The notes beneath the pieces are model-generated. The model worked only from the letters and a program-made list of their open reading frames with translations. It made no database searches and had not been told where the DNA came from. Position numbers and translations under genes: made by a program. Shown here piece by piece: positions 46,100 to 55,287 of a stretch of DNA of 64,000 nucleotides; the stretch's first letter is position 1; each line of letters opens with the position of its first letter. Origin of the DNA: Plesiomonas sp051652165 (GTDB lineage: Bacteria; Pseudomonadota; Gammaproteobacteria; Enterobacterales; CAMTGL01); NCBI RefSeq assembly GCF_051652165.1, contig NZ_JBOFTR010000008.1, positions 62,001 to 126,000 of the forward strand. Direction: 5' to 3'.

Positions 46100-47413
46100 A
46101 TGTCATCGACGAAAAAAATCGGTTTACTTGCCTGTACGGGGGTTGTTGCCGGTAATATGATGGGAAGCGGTATTGCGTTATTACCTGCTAACTTAGCACG
46201 TATTGGTTCTATTTCTATTTGGGGTTGGGTTATTTCCCTGATTGGCGCAATGTCATTAGCTTATGTATATGCGCGCTTGGCAACTAAAAACCCGCAAGAA
46301 GGTGGCCCTATTGCTTATGCCGGTGAGATTGCTCCGGTATTTGGTTTTCAGACCGGTGTTCTGTATTACCATGCTAACTGGATTGGTAATTTGGCTATCG
46401 CAATTACGGCGGTTGCTTACTTATCTACATTCTTCCCTATTTTAAACCAACCTGTTGCGGCAGGTATCGCGTGTATTGCAGCGGTATGGTTCTTTACCTT
46501 TATTAACCTGCTAGGTGGTTCTTGGGTAAGCCGTTTGACCAGTATCGGTTTGATTTTGGTACTGATTCCTGTTGTTGCAACCGCTATTTTTGGTTGGGCT
46601 TGGTTTGATTCTGCAACATATGTTGCTAACTGGAATACGACTAGCGAGCCAAGTACAAAAGCGATTATCAGTTCAGTGTTGCTATGCCTGTGGGCGTTTG
46701 TGGGTGTGGAATCTGCTGCGGTCAGTACCGGTATGGTAGACAATCCACAGCGTACCGTACCAATGGCTACCATGCTGGGTACTGGTCTGGCGGGTATTAT
46801 CTACATCCTAGCAACTCAAGTGATGTCAGGGATGTTCCCTGCTGCTGAAATGGCTGCTTCTGGTGCACCGTTTGCAGTAAGTACATCTAAAATGGTGGGC
46901 TCTTGGGCTGCACCTCTGGTCTCTGCATTTACTGCTATTGCCTGTCTGACTTCTCTGGGTTCTTGGATGATGCTAGTTGGTCAAGCCGGTGCACGTGCAG
47001 CACAAGATGGTAACTTCCCAGCGGTATACGGCGAAATGGACAAGAACGGTGTGCCAAAGAAAGGGTTGATCTTAGCATCTTGTAAAATGACGGCGCTGAT
47101 GGTTTTGCTAACAGTCGCAAGCTCTAGTGGTGCAAATGCATCTGATCTGTTTGGTCAACTAACGGGTATCGCAGTACTGCTGACCATGCTGCCGTATTTC
47201 TATTCAGCAGTGAACTTAATTCGTTTTGAAGGCGCAACAACCCGCAGTGTACTGAGTATTGTTGCTTCTATTATCGCCGCAGCCTTCTGTTTCATTGCTT
47301 TGGCCGGTGCAACATCTGTTCAGTTGACAGCCACTTTCATTGTCAGCCTGATTATTCTGATGTTCTATGCCAACAAAATTGGTCGTAAAAGCGCAGCAAC
47401 AAAAGCTGCGTAA
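46100..47413 (+). CDS. cadB: Lysine/cadaverine antiporter CadB
   Basis: An APC-superfamily inner-membrane antiporter, exchanging external lysine for internal cadaverine. It has 437 residues and about twelve membrane spans, with GVVAGNMMGSGIALLPANLA at the N-terminus, the region that binds substrate in this family. From memory the sequence follows E. coli CadB almost throughout, including FGFQTGVLYYHANWIGNLAI and WAFVGVESAAVSTGMV; this separates it from AdiC and PotE. CAGGAGTCACC precedes the ATG. Preferred codons dominate. cadA follows after 111 bp with no terminator, so the two form one operon. Confidence 0.95.
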   Translation: MSSTKKIGLLACTGVVAGNMMGSGIALLPANLARIGSISIWGWVISLIGAMSLAYVYARLATKNPQEGGPIAYAGEIAPVFGFQTGVLYYHANWIGNLAIAITAVAYLSTFFPILNQPVAAGIACIAAVWFFTFINLLGGSWVSRLTSIGLILVLIPVVATAIFGWAWFDSATYVANWNTTSEPSTKAIISSVLLCLWAFVGVESAAVSTGMVDNPQRTVPMATMLGTGLAGIIYILATQVMSGMFPAAEMAASGAPFAVSTSKMVGSWAAPLVSAFTAIACLTSLGSWMMLVGQAGARAAQDGNFPAVYGEMDKNGVPKKGLILASCKMTALMVLLTVASSSGANASDLFGQLTGIAVLLTMLPYFYSAVNLIRFEGATTRSVLSIVASIIAAAFCFIALAGATSVQLTATFIVSLIILMFYANKIGRKSAATKAA

Positions 47414-47524
47414 TGATAAGTCTGATTGAAAAATAGCTAAACCATATCCTCAAAGCGTACTGTCACACTCAATGTTATCTCTGACAGAAGAGGTGGCAGT
47501 ACGATATAAAGTAAGGGTTATATA

Positions 47525-49660
47525 ATGAATATTATTGCTATCATGAACCACATGGGTGCGTTCTTTAAAGAAGAGCCAATCCGTGAACTGCACGCATCTT
47601 TAGAAGATAAAGGTTTTCAAGTTGTTTATCCAAATGACCGTGAAGATCTCTTAAAATTGCTGGAAAACAATGCTCGCGTTGCGGGTGTGGTATTTGACTG
47701 GGATAACTATAGCCTAGATCTGTGCCGTGATATCAATGAGCTAAACGAAAAACTGCCTCTGTTTGCGTTTGCAAATACTCACTCTAGCTTGGATGTTAGC
47801 CTAAGTGATCTGCGTCTAAATGTAACGTTCTTTGAATACGCACTCGATATGGCTTCAGACATTACACTGAAAATTGAGCAAGCTGTTGCCGCTTATATTG
47901 ATGATATTCTGCCTCCGCTAACGAAAGCACTGTTCAAATATGTAGATGAAGGTAAGTACACGTTCTGTACTCCTGGTCACATGGGTGGTACTGCGTTCCA
48001 GAAATCTCCAGTGGGTAGCATTTTCTATGACTTCTTTGGTGAGAATACCATGAAGTCTGACATCTCTATTTCTGTCGGTGAGCTTGGCTCTTTGTTAGAC
48101 CACTCAGGTCCACACAAAGAAGCAGAAGAGTATATTGCACGTACTTTCAACGCTGAACGCAGCTACATGGTGACTAACGGTACATCAACAGCAAACAAAA
48201 TTGTTGGTATGTACTCCGCGCCAGCGGGCAGCACCATCATGATTGACCGTAACTGCCATAAATCATTGACGCACCTGTTGATGATGAGTGATGTGACTCC
48301 GTTGTATTTCCGCCCAACCCGTAACGCTTACGGTATTTTGGGTGGTATTCCACACAGTGAATTTACACGTAAAGCCATTGAGCAGAAAATTGCTGAAACA
48401 CCTAACGCAGAGTGGCCAGTTCACGCCGTAGTAACTAACTCAACTTACGATGGTTTGCTGTACAATACTGATACCATCAAGAAAACTCTGGATGTTAAGT
48501 CTATCCACTTTGACTCTGCATGGGTTCCTTATACCAACTTCCACCCAATCTATCAGGGCAAGTGTGGTATGAGCGGTGATCGTGTACCAGGTAAAGTATT
48601 CTACGAAACCCAGTCTACTCACAAGTTGCTGGCTGCGTTCTCTCAGGCTTCGATGATTCACGTTAAAGGTGATATCAACGAAGAGACCTTCAGCGAAGCG
48701 TACATGATGCACACCTCTACTTCTCCGCACTACGGTATTGTGGCTTCCACTGAAACCGCAGCGGCAATGATGAAAGGTAATGCCGGTAAGCGCCTGATCC
48801 AAGGCTCTATCGATCGTGCTATCCGTTTCCGTAAAGAGATCAAACAACTGCGCGCAGAGTGTGATGGTTGGTTCTTTGATGTATGGCAGCCAGAAAGTGT
48901 TGATGAAGTGGCTTGCTGGAACTTAGATCCAAAAGAGAGCTGGCATGGCTTCAAGAACATTGATGAAAATCATATGTTCCTTGACCCAATCAAAGTGACG
49001 TTGCTGACCCCAGGTTTAAGCAAAACCGGTTCACTCGAAGAGCAAGGTATTCCAGCATCGTTAGTGGCTAAGTTTCTAGACGATCGTGGTATCATTGTTG
49101 AGAAAACAGGCCCTTATAACTTGTTATTCTTGTTCAGTATCGGTATCGATAAGACCAAGGCACTGAGCCTGCTGCGTGGTCTAACCGAGTTCAAACGTTG
49201 CTACGATCTGAACATGAAGGTGAAGAACATTCTACCAAGCGTGTATGCCTCTAATCCTGAGTTCTATGCAGAAATGCGTATTCAGGAATTGGCACAAGGC
49301 ATTCACAAGCTGATTTGCCATCATAATCTGCCAGAGCTGATGTATACTGCATTTGAAGTACTGCCAAAGCAGATCATGACACCACATGCAGCATTCCAAC
49401 AAGAGCTACGTGGTCACGTAGAAGAGTGCTATCTGGAAGAGATGGTCGGTAAGATCAACGCCAACATGATCCTTCCATACCCACCAGGTGTTCCACTGGT
49501 GATGCCAGGTGAGATGATCACCGAAGAGAGCCGCCCAGTGCTAGAGTTCTTGCAAATGCTGTGCGAAATTGGGGCTCATTTCCCAGGTTTTGAAACTGAT
49601 ATCCACGGTGCATATCGTCAAGATGATGGCCGTTACACAGTGAAAATCATCAAGCAGTAA
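47525..49660 (+). CDS. cadA: Inducible lysine decarboxylase CadA
   Basis: Decarboxylates lysine to cadaverine, consuming a cytoplasmic proton. It has 711 residues of the PLP fold-I family: an N-terminal wing domain (about 1-130), the PLP core and a C-terminal domain. The cofactor lysine is K367 in ETQSTHKLLAAFSQAS, the same number as in E. coli. Other signatures are TPGHMGGTAFQKSPVG, IHFDSAWVPYTNFHPIYQG and LPYPPGVPLVMPGE. Sequence alone does not separate CadA from LdcC, but linkage to cadC and cadB and high codon bias favour the inducible enzyme. It sits in the ldcC position of E. coli, between accA and tilS. Confidence 0.95.
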   Translation: MNIIAIMNHMGAFFKEEPIRELHASLEDKGFQVVYPNDREDLLKLLENNARVAGVVFDWDNYSLDLCRDINELNEKLPLFAFANTHSSLDVSLSDLRLNVTFFEYALDMASDITLKIEQAVAAYIDDILPPLTKALFKYVDEGKYTFCTPGHMGGTAFQKSPVGSIFYDFFGENTMKSDISISVGELGSLLDHSGPHKEAEEYIARTFNAERSYMVTNGTSTANKIVGMYSAPAGSTIMIDRNCHKSLTHLLMMSDVTPLYFRPTRNAYGILGGIPHSEFTRKAIEQKIAETPNAEWPVHAVVTNSTYDGLLYNTDTIKKTLDVKSIHFDSAWVPYTNFHPIYQGKCGMSGDRVPGKVFYETQSTHKLLAAFSQASMIHVKGDINEETFSEAYMMHTSTSPHYGIVASTETAAAMMKGNAGKRLIQGSIDRAIRFRKEIKQLRAECDGWFFDVWQPESVDEVACWNLDPKESWHGFKNIDENHMFLDPIKVTLLTPGLSKTGSLEEQGIPASLVAKFLDDRGIIVEKTGPYNLLFLFSIGIDKTKALSLLRGLTEFKRCYDLNMKVKNILPSVYASNPEFYAEMRIQELAQGIHKLICHHNLPELMYTAFEVLPKQIMTPHAAFQQELRGHVEECYLEEMVGKINANMILPYPPGVPLVMPGEMITEESRPVLEFLQMLCEIGAHFPGFETDIHGAYRQDDGRYTVKIIKQ

Positions 49661-49671
49661 TTTATATATAC

Positions 49672-49702
49672 AAAAAACGGCGCATAAAGCGCCGTTTTTT
49701 TT
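49672..49702 (+). terminator. Intrinsic terminator after cadA
   Basis: AAAAAACGGCGC, loop ATAAA, GCGCCGTTTTTT and further T residues, 12 bp after the cadA stop. It closes the cadBA operon. Confidence 0.93.
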
Positions 49703-49800
49703 ACCTTACGTTCATAAAATCTTATATTCTTAACCTATTCTACTTTACTTATTACAATGAAACGCTGATTGCCCTGCTGCGCGTTCGGAGCACGTAATTG

Positions 49801-50658
49801 ATGAAAAATGTACTGTCTATCCAATCTCATGTGGTTTATGGCTATGCGGGGAATAAAGCCGCAGTATTACCGATGCAATTATTGGGTGTTGATGTGTGGC
49901 CATTGCATACGGTGCAATTTTCCAATCATACCCAATATAAAAAATGGCAAGGTATGGTATTCCCACAAGAGCAAATTGGTTTGCTTACCCAAGGAATGGA
50001 TGAGATTGGTGTACTCAATGAGTGCGATGCTGTGTTATCTGGGTATATCGGTGCAGCAGAGCAGGGGCAATCTATTTTAGCAGCAGTGCGTGCGGTAAAA
50101 GCAAAAAATCCTCAAGCACTCTATTTTTGTGATCCGGTTATGGGGCATCCGGAAAAAGGCTGTATTGTAGCCGATGGCGTAGCTGAGTTCCTTGCTCGTG
50201 ATGCCGTACCTTGTGCCGATGTATTAGCTCCCAACCTTATTGAGCTACAAATTTTGTCAGGTATGGCGGTTGATAATTTTGATCAAGCCGTTGCTGCTGC
50301 ACAGCATTTACTGACGCGTGGGCCTAAAATGGTATTGGTAAAACACCTTAGCCGCGCGGGTAAAAACTCAACTCAATTTGAGATGCTACTGGTGAGCCAG
50401 CAGCAAATACTGCATATTAGCCGGCCACTGCATGATTTTGATCGTCAACCTGTTGGGGTTGGTGATCTTACTAGCGCCGTGTTTTTAGCCAATTTGCTCA
50501 ATGGTAAAACCGAACAAGATGCCTTTGAGCATACTACCAATGCCATTAATGATGTGATGACGTGTACACAAAAAAATCAAAAATATGAACTCCAAATTGT
50601 TGCTGCGCGTGAGCATATTGTGAACCCTGTCAGTCAATATCGGGCACAAGTGCTTTGA
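49801..50658 (+). CDS. pdxY: Pyridoxal kinase PdxY
   Basis: A ribokinase-fold vitamin B6 salvage kinase that forms PLP. It has 285 residues from the ATG at 49801, with GGAG ten bases upstream; a TTG three bases earlier would give the MMKN start of the E. coli protein. Family motifs are SIQSHVVYGYAGNKAAV, FCDPVMGHPEKGCIV, LAPNLIEL and the ATP/Mg loop PVGVGDLTSAVFLA. PdxY is only weakly active in E. coli. Its place directly downstream of cadA, whose enzyme needs PLP, may be meaningful. E. coli has yaeR here instead. Confidence 0.93.
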   Translation: MKNVLSIQSHVVYGYAGNKAAVLPMQLLGVDVWPLHTVQFSNHTQYKKWQGMVFPQEQIGLLTQGMDEIGVLNECDAVLSGYIGAAEQGQSILAAVRAVKAKNPQALYFCDPVMGHPEKGCIVADGVAEFLARDAVPCADVLAPNLIELQILSGMAVDNFDQAVAAAQHLLTRGPKMVLVKHLSRAGKNSTQFEMLLVSQQQILHISRPLHDFDRQPVGVGDLTSAVFLANLLNGKTEQDAFEHTTNAINDVMTCTQKNQKYELQIVAAREHIVNPVSQYRAQVL

Positions 50659-50821
50659 TCCTTGCATCCTAACCTATTGAGCGATAACGTGCGTACGGGT
50701 AGCTAAGATATTAGCTACCCGTATTGCTATAATAGTCTGTGTAATTATTGTGGTGCGCTTACCGATAACAGGCTGTTATCTCCTCTTTGTGCTGATCCAG
50801 ATTAATGACCTTGAAAATCTT

Positions 50822-52141
50822 ATGAACAGCGATCTTATTCTGACACATGCTGCAGAGTGCCTCGGGCAAGATACTCGTATCTTGGTCGCGTACAGTGGCG
50901 GTGTTGACTCAACAGTTCTGCTGCATGTTATGGTGCGTTTGCGCGCACTTAACCCTTCACGGGTATTGCGGGCAGTGCATGTTCATCACGGCTTAAGCCC
51001 TAATGCAGATCTGTGGGCTGAACACTGTACGCAAATTTGTGCGCAGTGGGGCGTACCGCTTGATGTGGTACACGTACACGTGCAAAAAACGCAGACTAGC
51101 CTAGAGGCCTCGGCTCGTGATGCCCGTTATCAGGCCATCAGTAGTTTACTTGTTGCCGGAGAGAGCGTAGTTACCGCCCAACATTTAGATGACCAGATGG
51201 AGACTGTGCTGTTGGCGCTAAAACGCGGCAGTGGCCCGGCCGGTTTAGCCGCAATGACCGATCGAATGCCATTTACTCGTGGGCAGCAATTACGCCCGTT
51301 GTTGAAAGTGACCCGTGCTGAAATAGAGGCCTATGCACAGCACAATCAACTACGCTGGATTGAGGATGAAAGTAATGCCGACCCGCGTTTTGACCGTAAT
51401 TTCCTGCGTTTGCACGTTCTTCCCACGTTAACCCAGCGTTGGCCACATATTGGCGATGCAATGGCTCGCAGTGCTGCGTTATGTGGTGAGCAAGAGGCTT
51501 TGCTCGATGAATTGCTACTCGAATCACTGCAAGCGTTGTTGGATGATGATGAATCCATTGAAATTGATGGCCTTAAAGCGATGTCTGACTTTAAACGGCA
51601 AGCTGTGCTGCGCCGTTGGTTCTCTTGCTTAGGGGTATTAATGCCATCGCGCGAGCAACTGCAACGGTTGTGGGCGCAAGTAGCGTTGGCACGTGCTGAT
51701 GCTGACCCTATTTTAGGCATTCAGCAGTGGCAAATTCGCCGTTTTAAGCAACGCTTATACTTGCTACCACAAATGCAATCACTGCACGATACTGTATATA
51801 TGTGGAACGGTTTAAGTGCATTAACGTTGCCAGATCATCTTGGTGAATTGCGGCTGCAAAGTGGTGGAATTACTGTGCGCGCTCCGCTACCGGCTGAGTT
51901 TGTCAGCATCCGTTTTCGGGCTCAGGGGAAGTTTCATATTGTTGGGCGTAACGGCTCACGTCAGCTAAAAAAGCTTTGGCAAGAGAACCAGATCCCACCG
52001 TGGCAGCGTGATCGCATTCCACTGCTGTTTTATGGCGAAACCTTAATTGCGGCATTAGGTGTCTTTGTCACCCATGAAGGGCAGGCTGTTGAAAAAGAGC
52101 CACAGTGGCAAATTTATTGGGCAAGGCCATGGCTTTGTTGA
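50822..52141 (+). CDS. tilS: tRNA(Ile)-lysidine synthase
   Basis: Converts cytidine 34 to lysidine in the tRNA that reads AUA, using lysine and ATP. From the ATG at 50822 it has 439 residues. The ATP PP-loop SGGVDS is at 25-30, followed by HVHHGLSPNADLWAEHC and AQHLDDQMETVLLALKRGSG, with HIVGRNGSRQLKKLWQE in the C-terminal domain. The frame is open upstream to 50750, but that segment has no family similarity. The Shine-Dalgarno site is weak. Confidence 0.95.
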   Translation: MNSDLILTHAAECLGQDTRILVAYSGGVDSTVLLHVMVRLRALNPSRVLRAVHVHHGLSPNADLWAEHCTQICAQWGVPLDVVHVHVQKTQTSLEASARDARYQAISSLLVAGESVVTAQHLDDQMETVLLALKRGSGPAGLAAMTDRMPFTRGQQLRPLLKVTRAEIEAYAQHNQLRWIEDESNADPRFDRNFLRLHVLPTLTQRWPHIGDAMARSAALCGEQEALLDELLLESLQALLDDDESIEIDGLKAMSDFKRQAVLRRWFSCLGVLMPSREQLQRLWAQVALARADADPILGIQQWQIRRFKQRLYLLPQMQSLHDTVYMWNGLSALTLPDHLGELRLQSGGITVRAPLPAEFVSIRFRAQGKFHIVGRNGSRQLKKLWQENQIPPWQRDRIPLLFYGETLIAALGVFVTHEGQAVEKEPQWQIYWARPWLC

Positions 52142-52186
52142 TAGCATTTGCAATAAAAACAATACAGAAGAATAAAAGGGATAAAC

Positions 52187-52510
52187 ATGAAATCAGGCGT
52201 ATTTTTTGCACTGCTGCTGGCGGTTAGCTCATCAGGAGCAGCATTGGCTGCGGAAGGAAATATTGAAGCAGGTAAAACACTTTCGGCAAGTTGTGCCTCA
52301 TGCCATGGAAAAGCGGGAATTGCAGCGATTCCTATTTACCCAAGTTTAGCAGGGCAAAATGAAGCATATCTGGATATTTCAATGCGTGCTTATCGCGATG
52401 GCGATCGCACAGGGGGAATGACAAGCATGATGACACCACTGATGGAGAGCATGACTGATCAACAACTTGCTGATCTTGCTGCCTATTATGCCAGTTTAAA
52501 GGGCAAGTAA
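52187..52510 (+). CDS. Small periplasmic cytochrome c (c553-like)
   Basis: A 107-residue protein with a signal peptide ending near residue 21 (ALA-AEGN) and one haem-binding CASCH motif (C36, C39, H40). Methionine-rich sequence near residues 79-91 (GGMTSMMTPLMESMTD) offers the axial ligand. It resembles single-haem class I cytochromes of the c553/c4-half type. It lies 45 bp after tilS with a purine-rich site before the ATG. E. coli has no such gene here. The electron partner is unknown. Confidence 0.88.
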   Translation: MKSGVFFALLLAVSSSGAALAAEGNIEAGKTLSASCASCHGKAGIAAIPIYPSLAGQNEAYLDISMRAYRDGDRTGGMTSMMTPLMESMTDQQLADLAAYYASLKGK

Positions 52511-52584
52511 TATCAACCTATAGCCTACATAACACTCATGTCATCATGAGTAGTGTCGTCATGTAAACCTGATATTGTGGGGCA

Positions 52585-52833
52585 TTACTCTAAAAACTGG
52601 ACACCAAACCGCTCATGACTAACCGAGTGTAAGGTGTCCAAACGTAATGTCATCTCATACCCATCAGAAAGCTGTACCACAATAAATTCTTGCTGATTTT
52701 TTACCTGCATATCTAATGCTTTTCCTTCGATCACATCCCCTGATTTTTGGGTGATGTGTAGCCGATAATGGTGCATGCAGGCGAGTTCTAGCAGATCATA
52801 AATAGCGCAAGATATGGGTTGATACGCTTTCAT
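52585..52833 (-). CDS. rof: Rho-binding antiterminator Rof (YaeO)
   Basis: An 82-residue Rof/YaeO family protein that binds Rho and inhibits Rho-dependent termination in E. coli. The protein has the typical start YQPISCAIYDLLELACMHHY and a small beta-barrel with GDVIEGKALDM. The positions of rof and yaeP next to tilS match E. coli. Confidence 0.9.
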   Translation of the reverse strand: MKAYQPISCAIYDLLELACMHHYRLHITQKSGDVIEGKALDMQVKNQQEFIVVQLSDGYEMTLRLDTLHSVSHERFGVQFLE

Positions 52834-52997
52834 TGTCGTGCTCCTTTGTACGCTTTATATATAGATAAAGTGATATACAAAAATAGAGTGACTGAGTATG
52901 AGCGAAGTATAAGAACAATAGAAATATAAGTATTATCTAAAAAATATCTTGGCAAATAAAAGAGACCGTGTATTTGCACGCTATACTGTAGGTAATA

Positions 52998-53198
52998 CTA
53001 CTTTAGTTCTACATCACTCATTAATAAATTAGCGGCTGCATAAGCTGCCTCTTGGCGTACACTCTCAGGAAGCTCACTGTTTTGTGCAATGTTATCTAAT
53101 GTTTTTAATACACAAAGCAGAGCATCAGAAATATAGCCTACCTCACCACTGCCAATTTGTGCATAAACTTGGCGGATACGTTCGCCGAACTCCCACAT
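52998..53198 (-). CDS. yaeP: UPF0253 family protein YaeP
   Basis: A 66-residue protein of unknown function, matching UPF0253: GSGEVGYISDALLCVLKTL and a C-terminal AAYAAANLL. I chose the ATG at 53198 because GAGG lies seven bases upstream and the length then equals that of E. coli YaeP; an ATG at 53210 would add four residues and overlap that site. Confidence 0.88.
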   Translation of the reverse strand: MWEFGERIRQVYAQIGSGEVGYISDALLCVLKTLDNIAQNSELPESVRQEAAYAAANLLMSDVELK

Positions 53199-53508
53199 CT
53201 TAAACCTCATGGAATAAATAAAAATAGGTGTATTACATCTCTTTATAGTTTACTACAAGCCATTACAGAAAGACGATTTTGAACGCATATCGCGACATTT
53301 TTTGCAGTTATTGTATGTTGTTTAGCCATTATGTGCAGTGTTATACAATAAGATGCAATGCTTTTTGAGTAAATCGTGCGAAATCATCCTCATTATTACA
53401 GATTGAAATAAGTAATATCTATTCTTTGAGTTGTGTAATATATCGTTTCGCCCCTTCATGGTAGCATTCTTCGCTTTTTTTATTTTTTTACTTTTGGGCA
53501 GGATGCTA
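53199..53508. other. Divergent gap between yaeP and the AbgT-family gene
   Basis: 310 bp of AT-rich DNA between divergent genes. It must hold promoters for both, but I see no strong -35/-10 pair, operator or RNA gene. Reading frames here belong to an upstream extension of the transporter frame without a ribosome site. Confidence 0.5.
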
Positions 53509-55065
53509 ATGACTGATCTACAAGAAAAAACGTCAAAAAACAGCATGATGAACCGTTTTCTTAATGGTGTTGAACGGGCAGGAAATAAATTACCTGATCC
53601 GGCGATCATGTTTTTATATGCACTTATTTTAGTTTGGGTTGTCTCCGCCGTGTTATCGCAGATGACATTTGATATGATCAACCCCACTAACGGTGAAACT
53701 GTACAGGTCAACAACCTGCTAACGGGCACCGCACTCACTGCATTTCTAACGAATATGGTGACCACATTCACCTCGTTTGTGCCGCTTGGTATTGTGCTTG
53801 TGGCTATGTTGGGGGTTGGTGTTGCTGAACAGTCAGGGTATATCAATACCGGATTGAAAAAGCTATTGCGAGTGACCCCCGCTAAACTGTTAACACCAAT
53901 GCTGATTTTTGTCGCCATGCTTAGTCATACCGCAGCCGATGCTGGATATGTGCTGGTGATCCCTATTGGTGGCATTATTTTTCATGCGGCAGGTCGTCAT
54001 CCGCTGGTGGGTTTGGCTGCTGCCTTTGCCGGCGTATCAGGCGGATTTGCGGCAAACTTTATCCCCTGTGGTAACGATGCGCTATTACAAGGCTTTACCC
54101 AAGCAGCAGCACGCTTGCTTGACGGTGATTACACGGTAAATACCCTGTGTAATGTGTTCTTTGGTATGGCTTCATCAGTGATGATTACACTGGTTGGCTG
54201 GTGGGTGACTGAGCGAATTGTAGAGCCGCGCGTTAGCAAAATGCCGCTCAATGATGAGTTACCTGAACCAGAAGACATGACCGCATACAGCGAAGCCGAT
54301 AATCGTGGCTTTCGTGCTGCCAGCTTGACTATGTTGGGTGGTCTATTACTGCTTGCCGCACTGTTGTGGCCTGAAACCTCGCCGCTGCGAGCGGCTGACG
54401 GTTCGCTGACCAGTTATAGCGCGCCGGTGATGAAATCTATTGTCCCGCTGATTTTCCTGCTGTTTATCTTTCCGGGGATTGTGTATGGCCGAGTGGCGGG
54501 TACCTTTAAATCCGGTAAAGATGTTATTGATGCGATGAGCAGCACCATGAGCAAAATGGGCTCTTATATGGTAATGGCATTTTTCTGCGCGCAGTTTATC
54601 AAGGCTTTTGGGGATTCTAATCTGGGTACACTACTTGCTTTATCCGGTGCAGGTGTACTCAAAGATATGGCCTTACCGGGTGAAGTAACCATTATCGGCA
54701 TGGTACTGTTAACCGCGATGGTTAATATCTTGATCGGTTCGGCATCAGCGAAATGGGCACTGTTATCACCGATTATGGTACCCATGTTGATGGCAGTTGG
54801 CTTATCGCCAGAGCTGACACAAGCCGCATTCCGCATTGGTGATTCCACCACTAATATCATTACACCACTCATGGTCTTTTTCCCACTGGTAGTCGTGTAT
54901 TGTCAGCGTTATGTGAAAGAGACCGGTGTAGGTACGTTAGTGTCTATCATGATGCCATACTCTATTGCCTTTATGATCAGTTGGATCATCTTCTTGCTCT
55001 GCTGGTGGGGCTTAGGTCTACCGCTAGGGTTACAAGCACCGTATACTTATCCTATTGCAGGATAA
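53509..55065 (+). CDS. AbgT family transporter
   Basis: A 518-residue inner-membrane protein of the AbgT family, whose known members carry p-aminobenzoyl-glutamate or export sulfonamide-type antimetabolites. The start at 53509 follows AGGATGCTA. It has at least nine hydrophobic segments. Family features are NRFLNGVERAGNKLPDP at the N-terminus, ADAGYVLVIPIGGIIFHAAG, and the two re-entrant regions GGFAANFIPCGNDALLQGF and NILIGSASAKWALLSPIMVP. No abgA/abgB hydrolase lies beside it, so an uptake role in p-aminobenzoyl-glutamate use is not supported by context. The substrate is unknown. Confidence 0.9.
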   Translation: MTDLQEKTSKNSMMNRFLNGVERAGNKLPDPAIMFLYALILVWVVSAVLSQMTFDMINPTNGETVQVNNLLTGTALTAFLTNMVTTFTSFVPLGIVLVAMLGVGVAEQSGYINTGLKKLLRVTPAKLLTPMLIFVAMLSHTAADAGYVLVIPIGGIIFHAAGRHPLVGLAAAFAGVSGGFAANFIPCGNDALLQGFTQAAARLLDGDYTVNTLCNVFFGMASSVMITLVGWWVTERIVEPRVSKMPLNDELPEPEDMTAYSEADNRGFRAASLTMLGGLLLLAALLWPETSPLRAADGSLTSYSAPVMKSIVPLIFLLFIFPGIVYGRVAGTFKSGKDVIDAMSSTMSKMGSYMVMAFFCAQFIKAFGDSNLGTLLALSGAGVLKDMALPGEVTIIGMVLLTAMVNILIGSASAKWALLSPIMVPMLMAVGLSPELTQAAFRIGDSTTNIITPLMVFFPLVVVYCQRYVKETGVGTLVSIMMPYSIAFMISWIIFLLCWWGLGLPLGLQAPYTYPIAG

Positions 55066-55169
55066 TATGTTATGCAGGTAGCGATAAATTTTATGGCTAA
55101 TGAATAGCCATATATTTACTGCACAGTAGCGTGTTAGCACACGATTAATACCTCAATTTTGATCTCTTA

Positions 55170-55193
55170 TAGGCTGCCTTGGCAGCCTTTTTT
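55170..55193 (+). terminator. Intrinsic terminator before tadA
   Basis: AGGCTGC, loop CTTG, GCAGCCT and six T residues, about 105 bp after the AbgT-family gene. Confidence 0.85.
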
Positions 55194-55287
55194 ACTTTTT
55201 TCTTTGCAAGCGAAGGTGATGCTGTATTGATTGATGAAGCATTGTTTATAATACACCGCAAGATGAAAAGACCAACAGAGTGACAAC

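Noticed and set aside
53431..53508. Longer N-terminus for the AbgT-family protein
   Set aside because: It adds an unusual hydrophobic leader without a ribosome site, while AGGA precedes the ATG at 53509.
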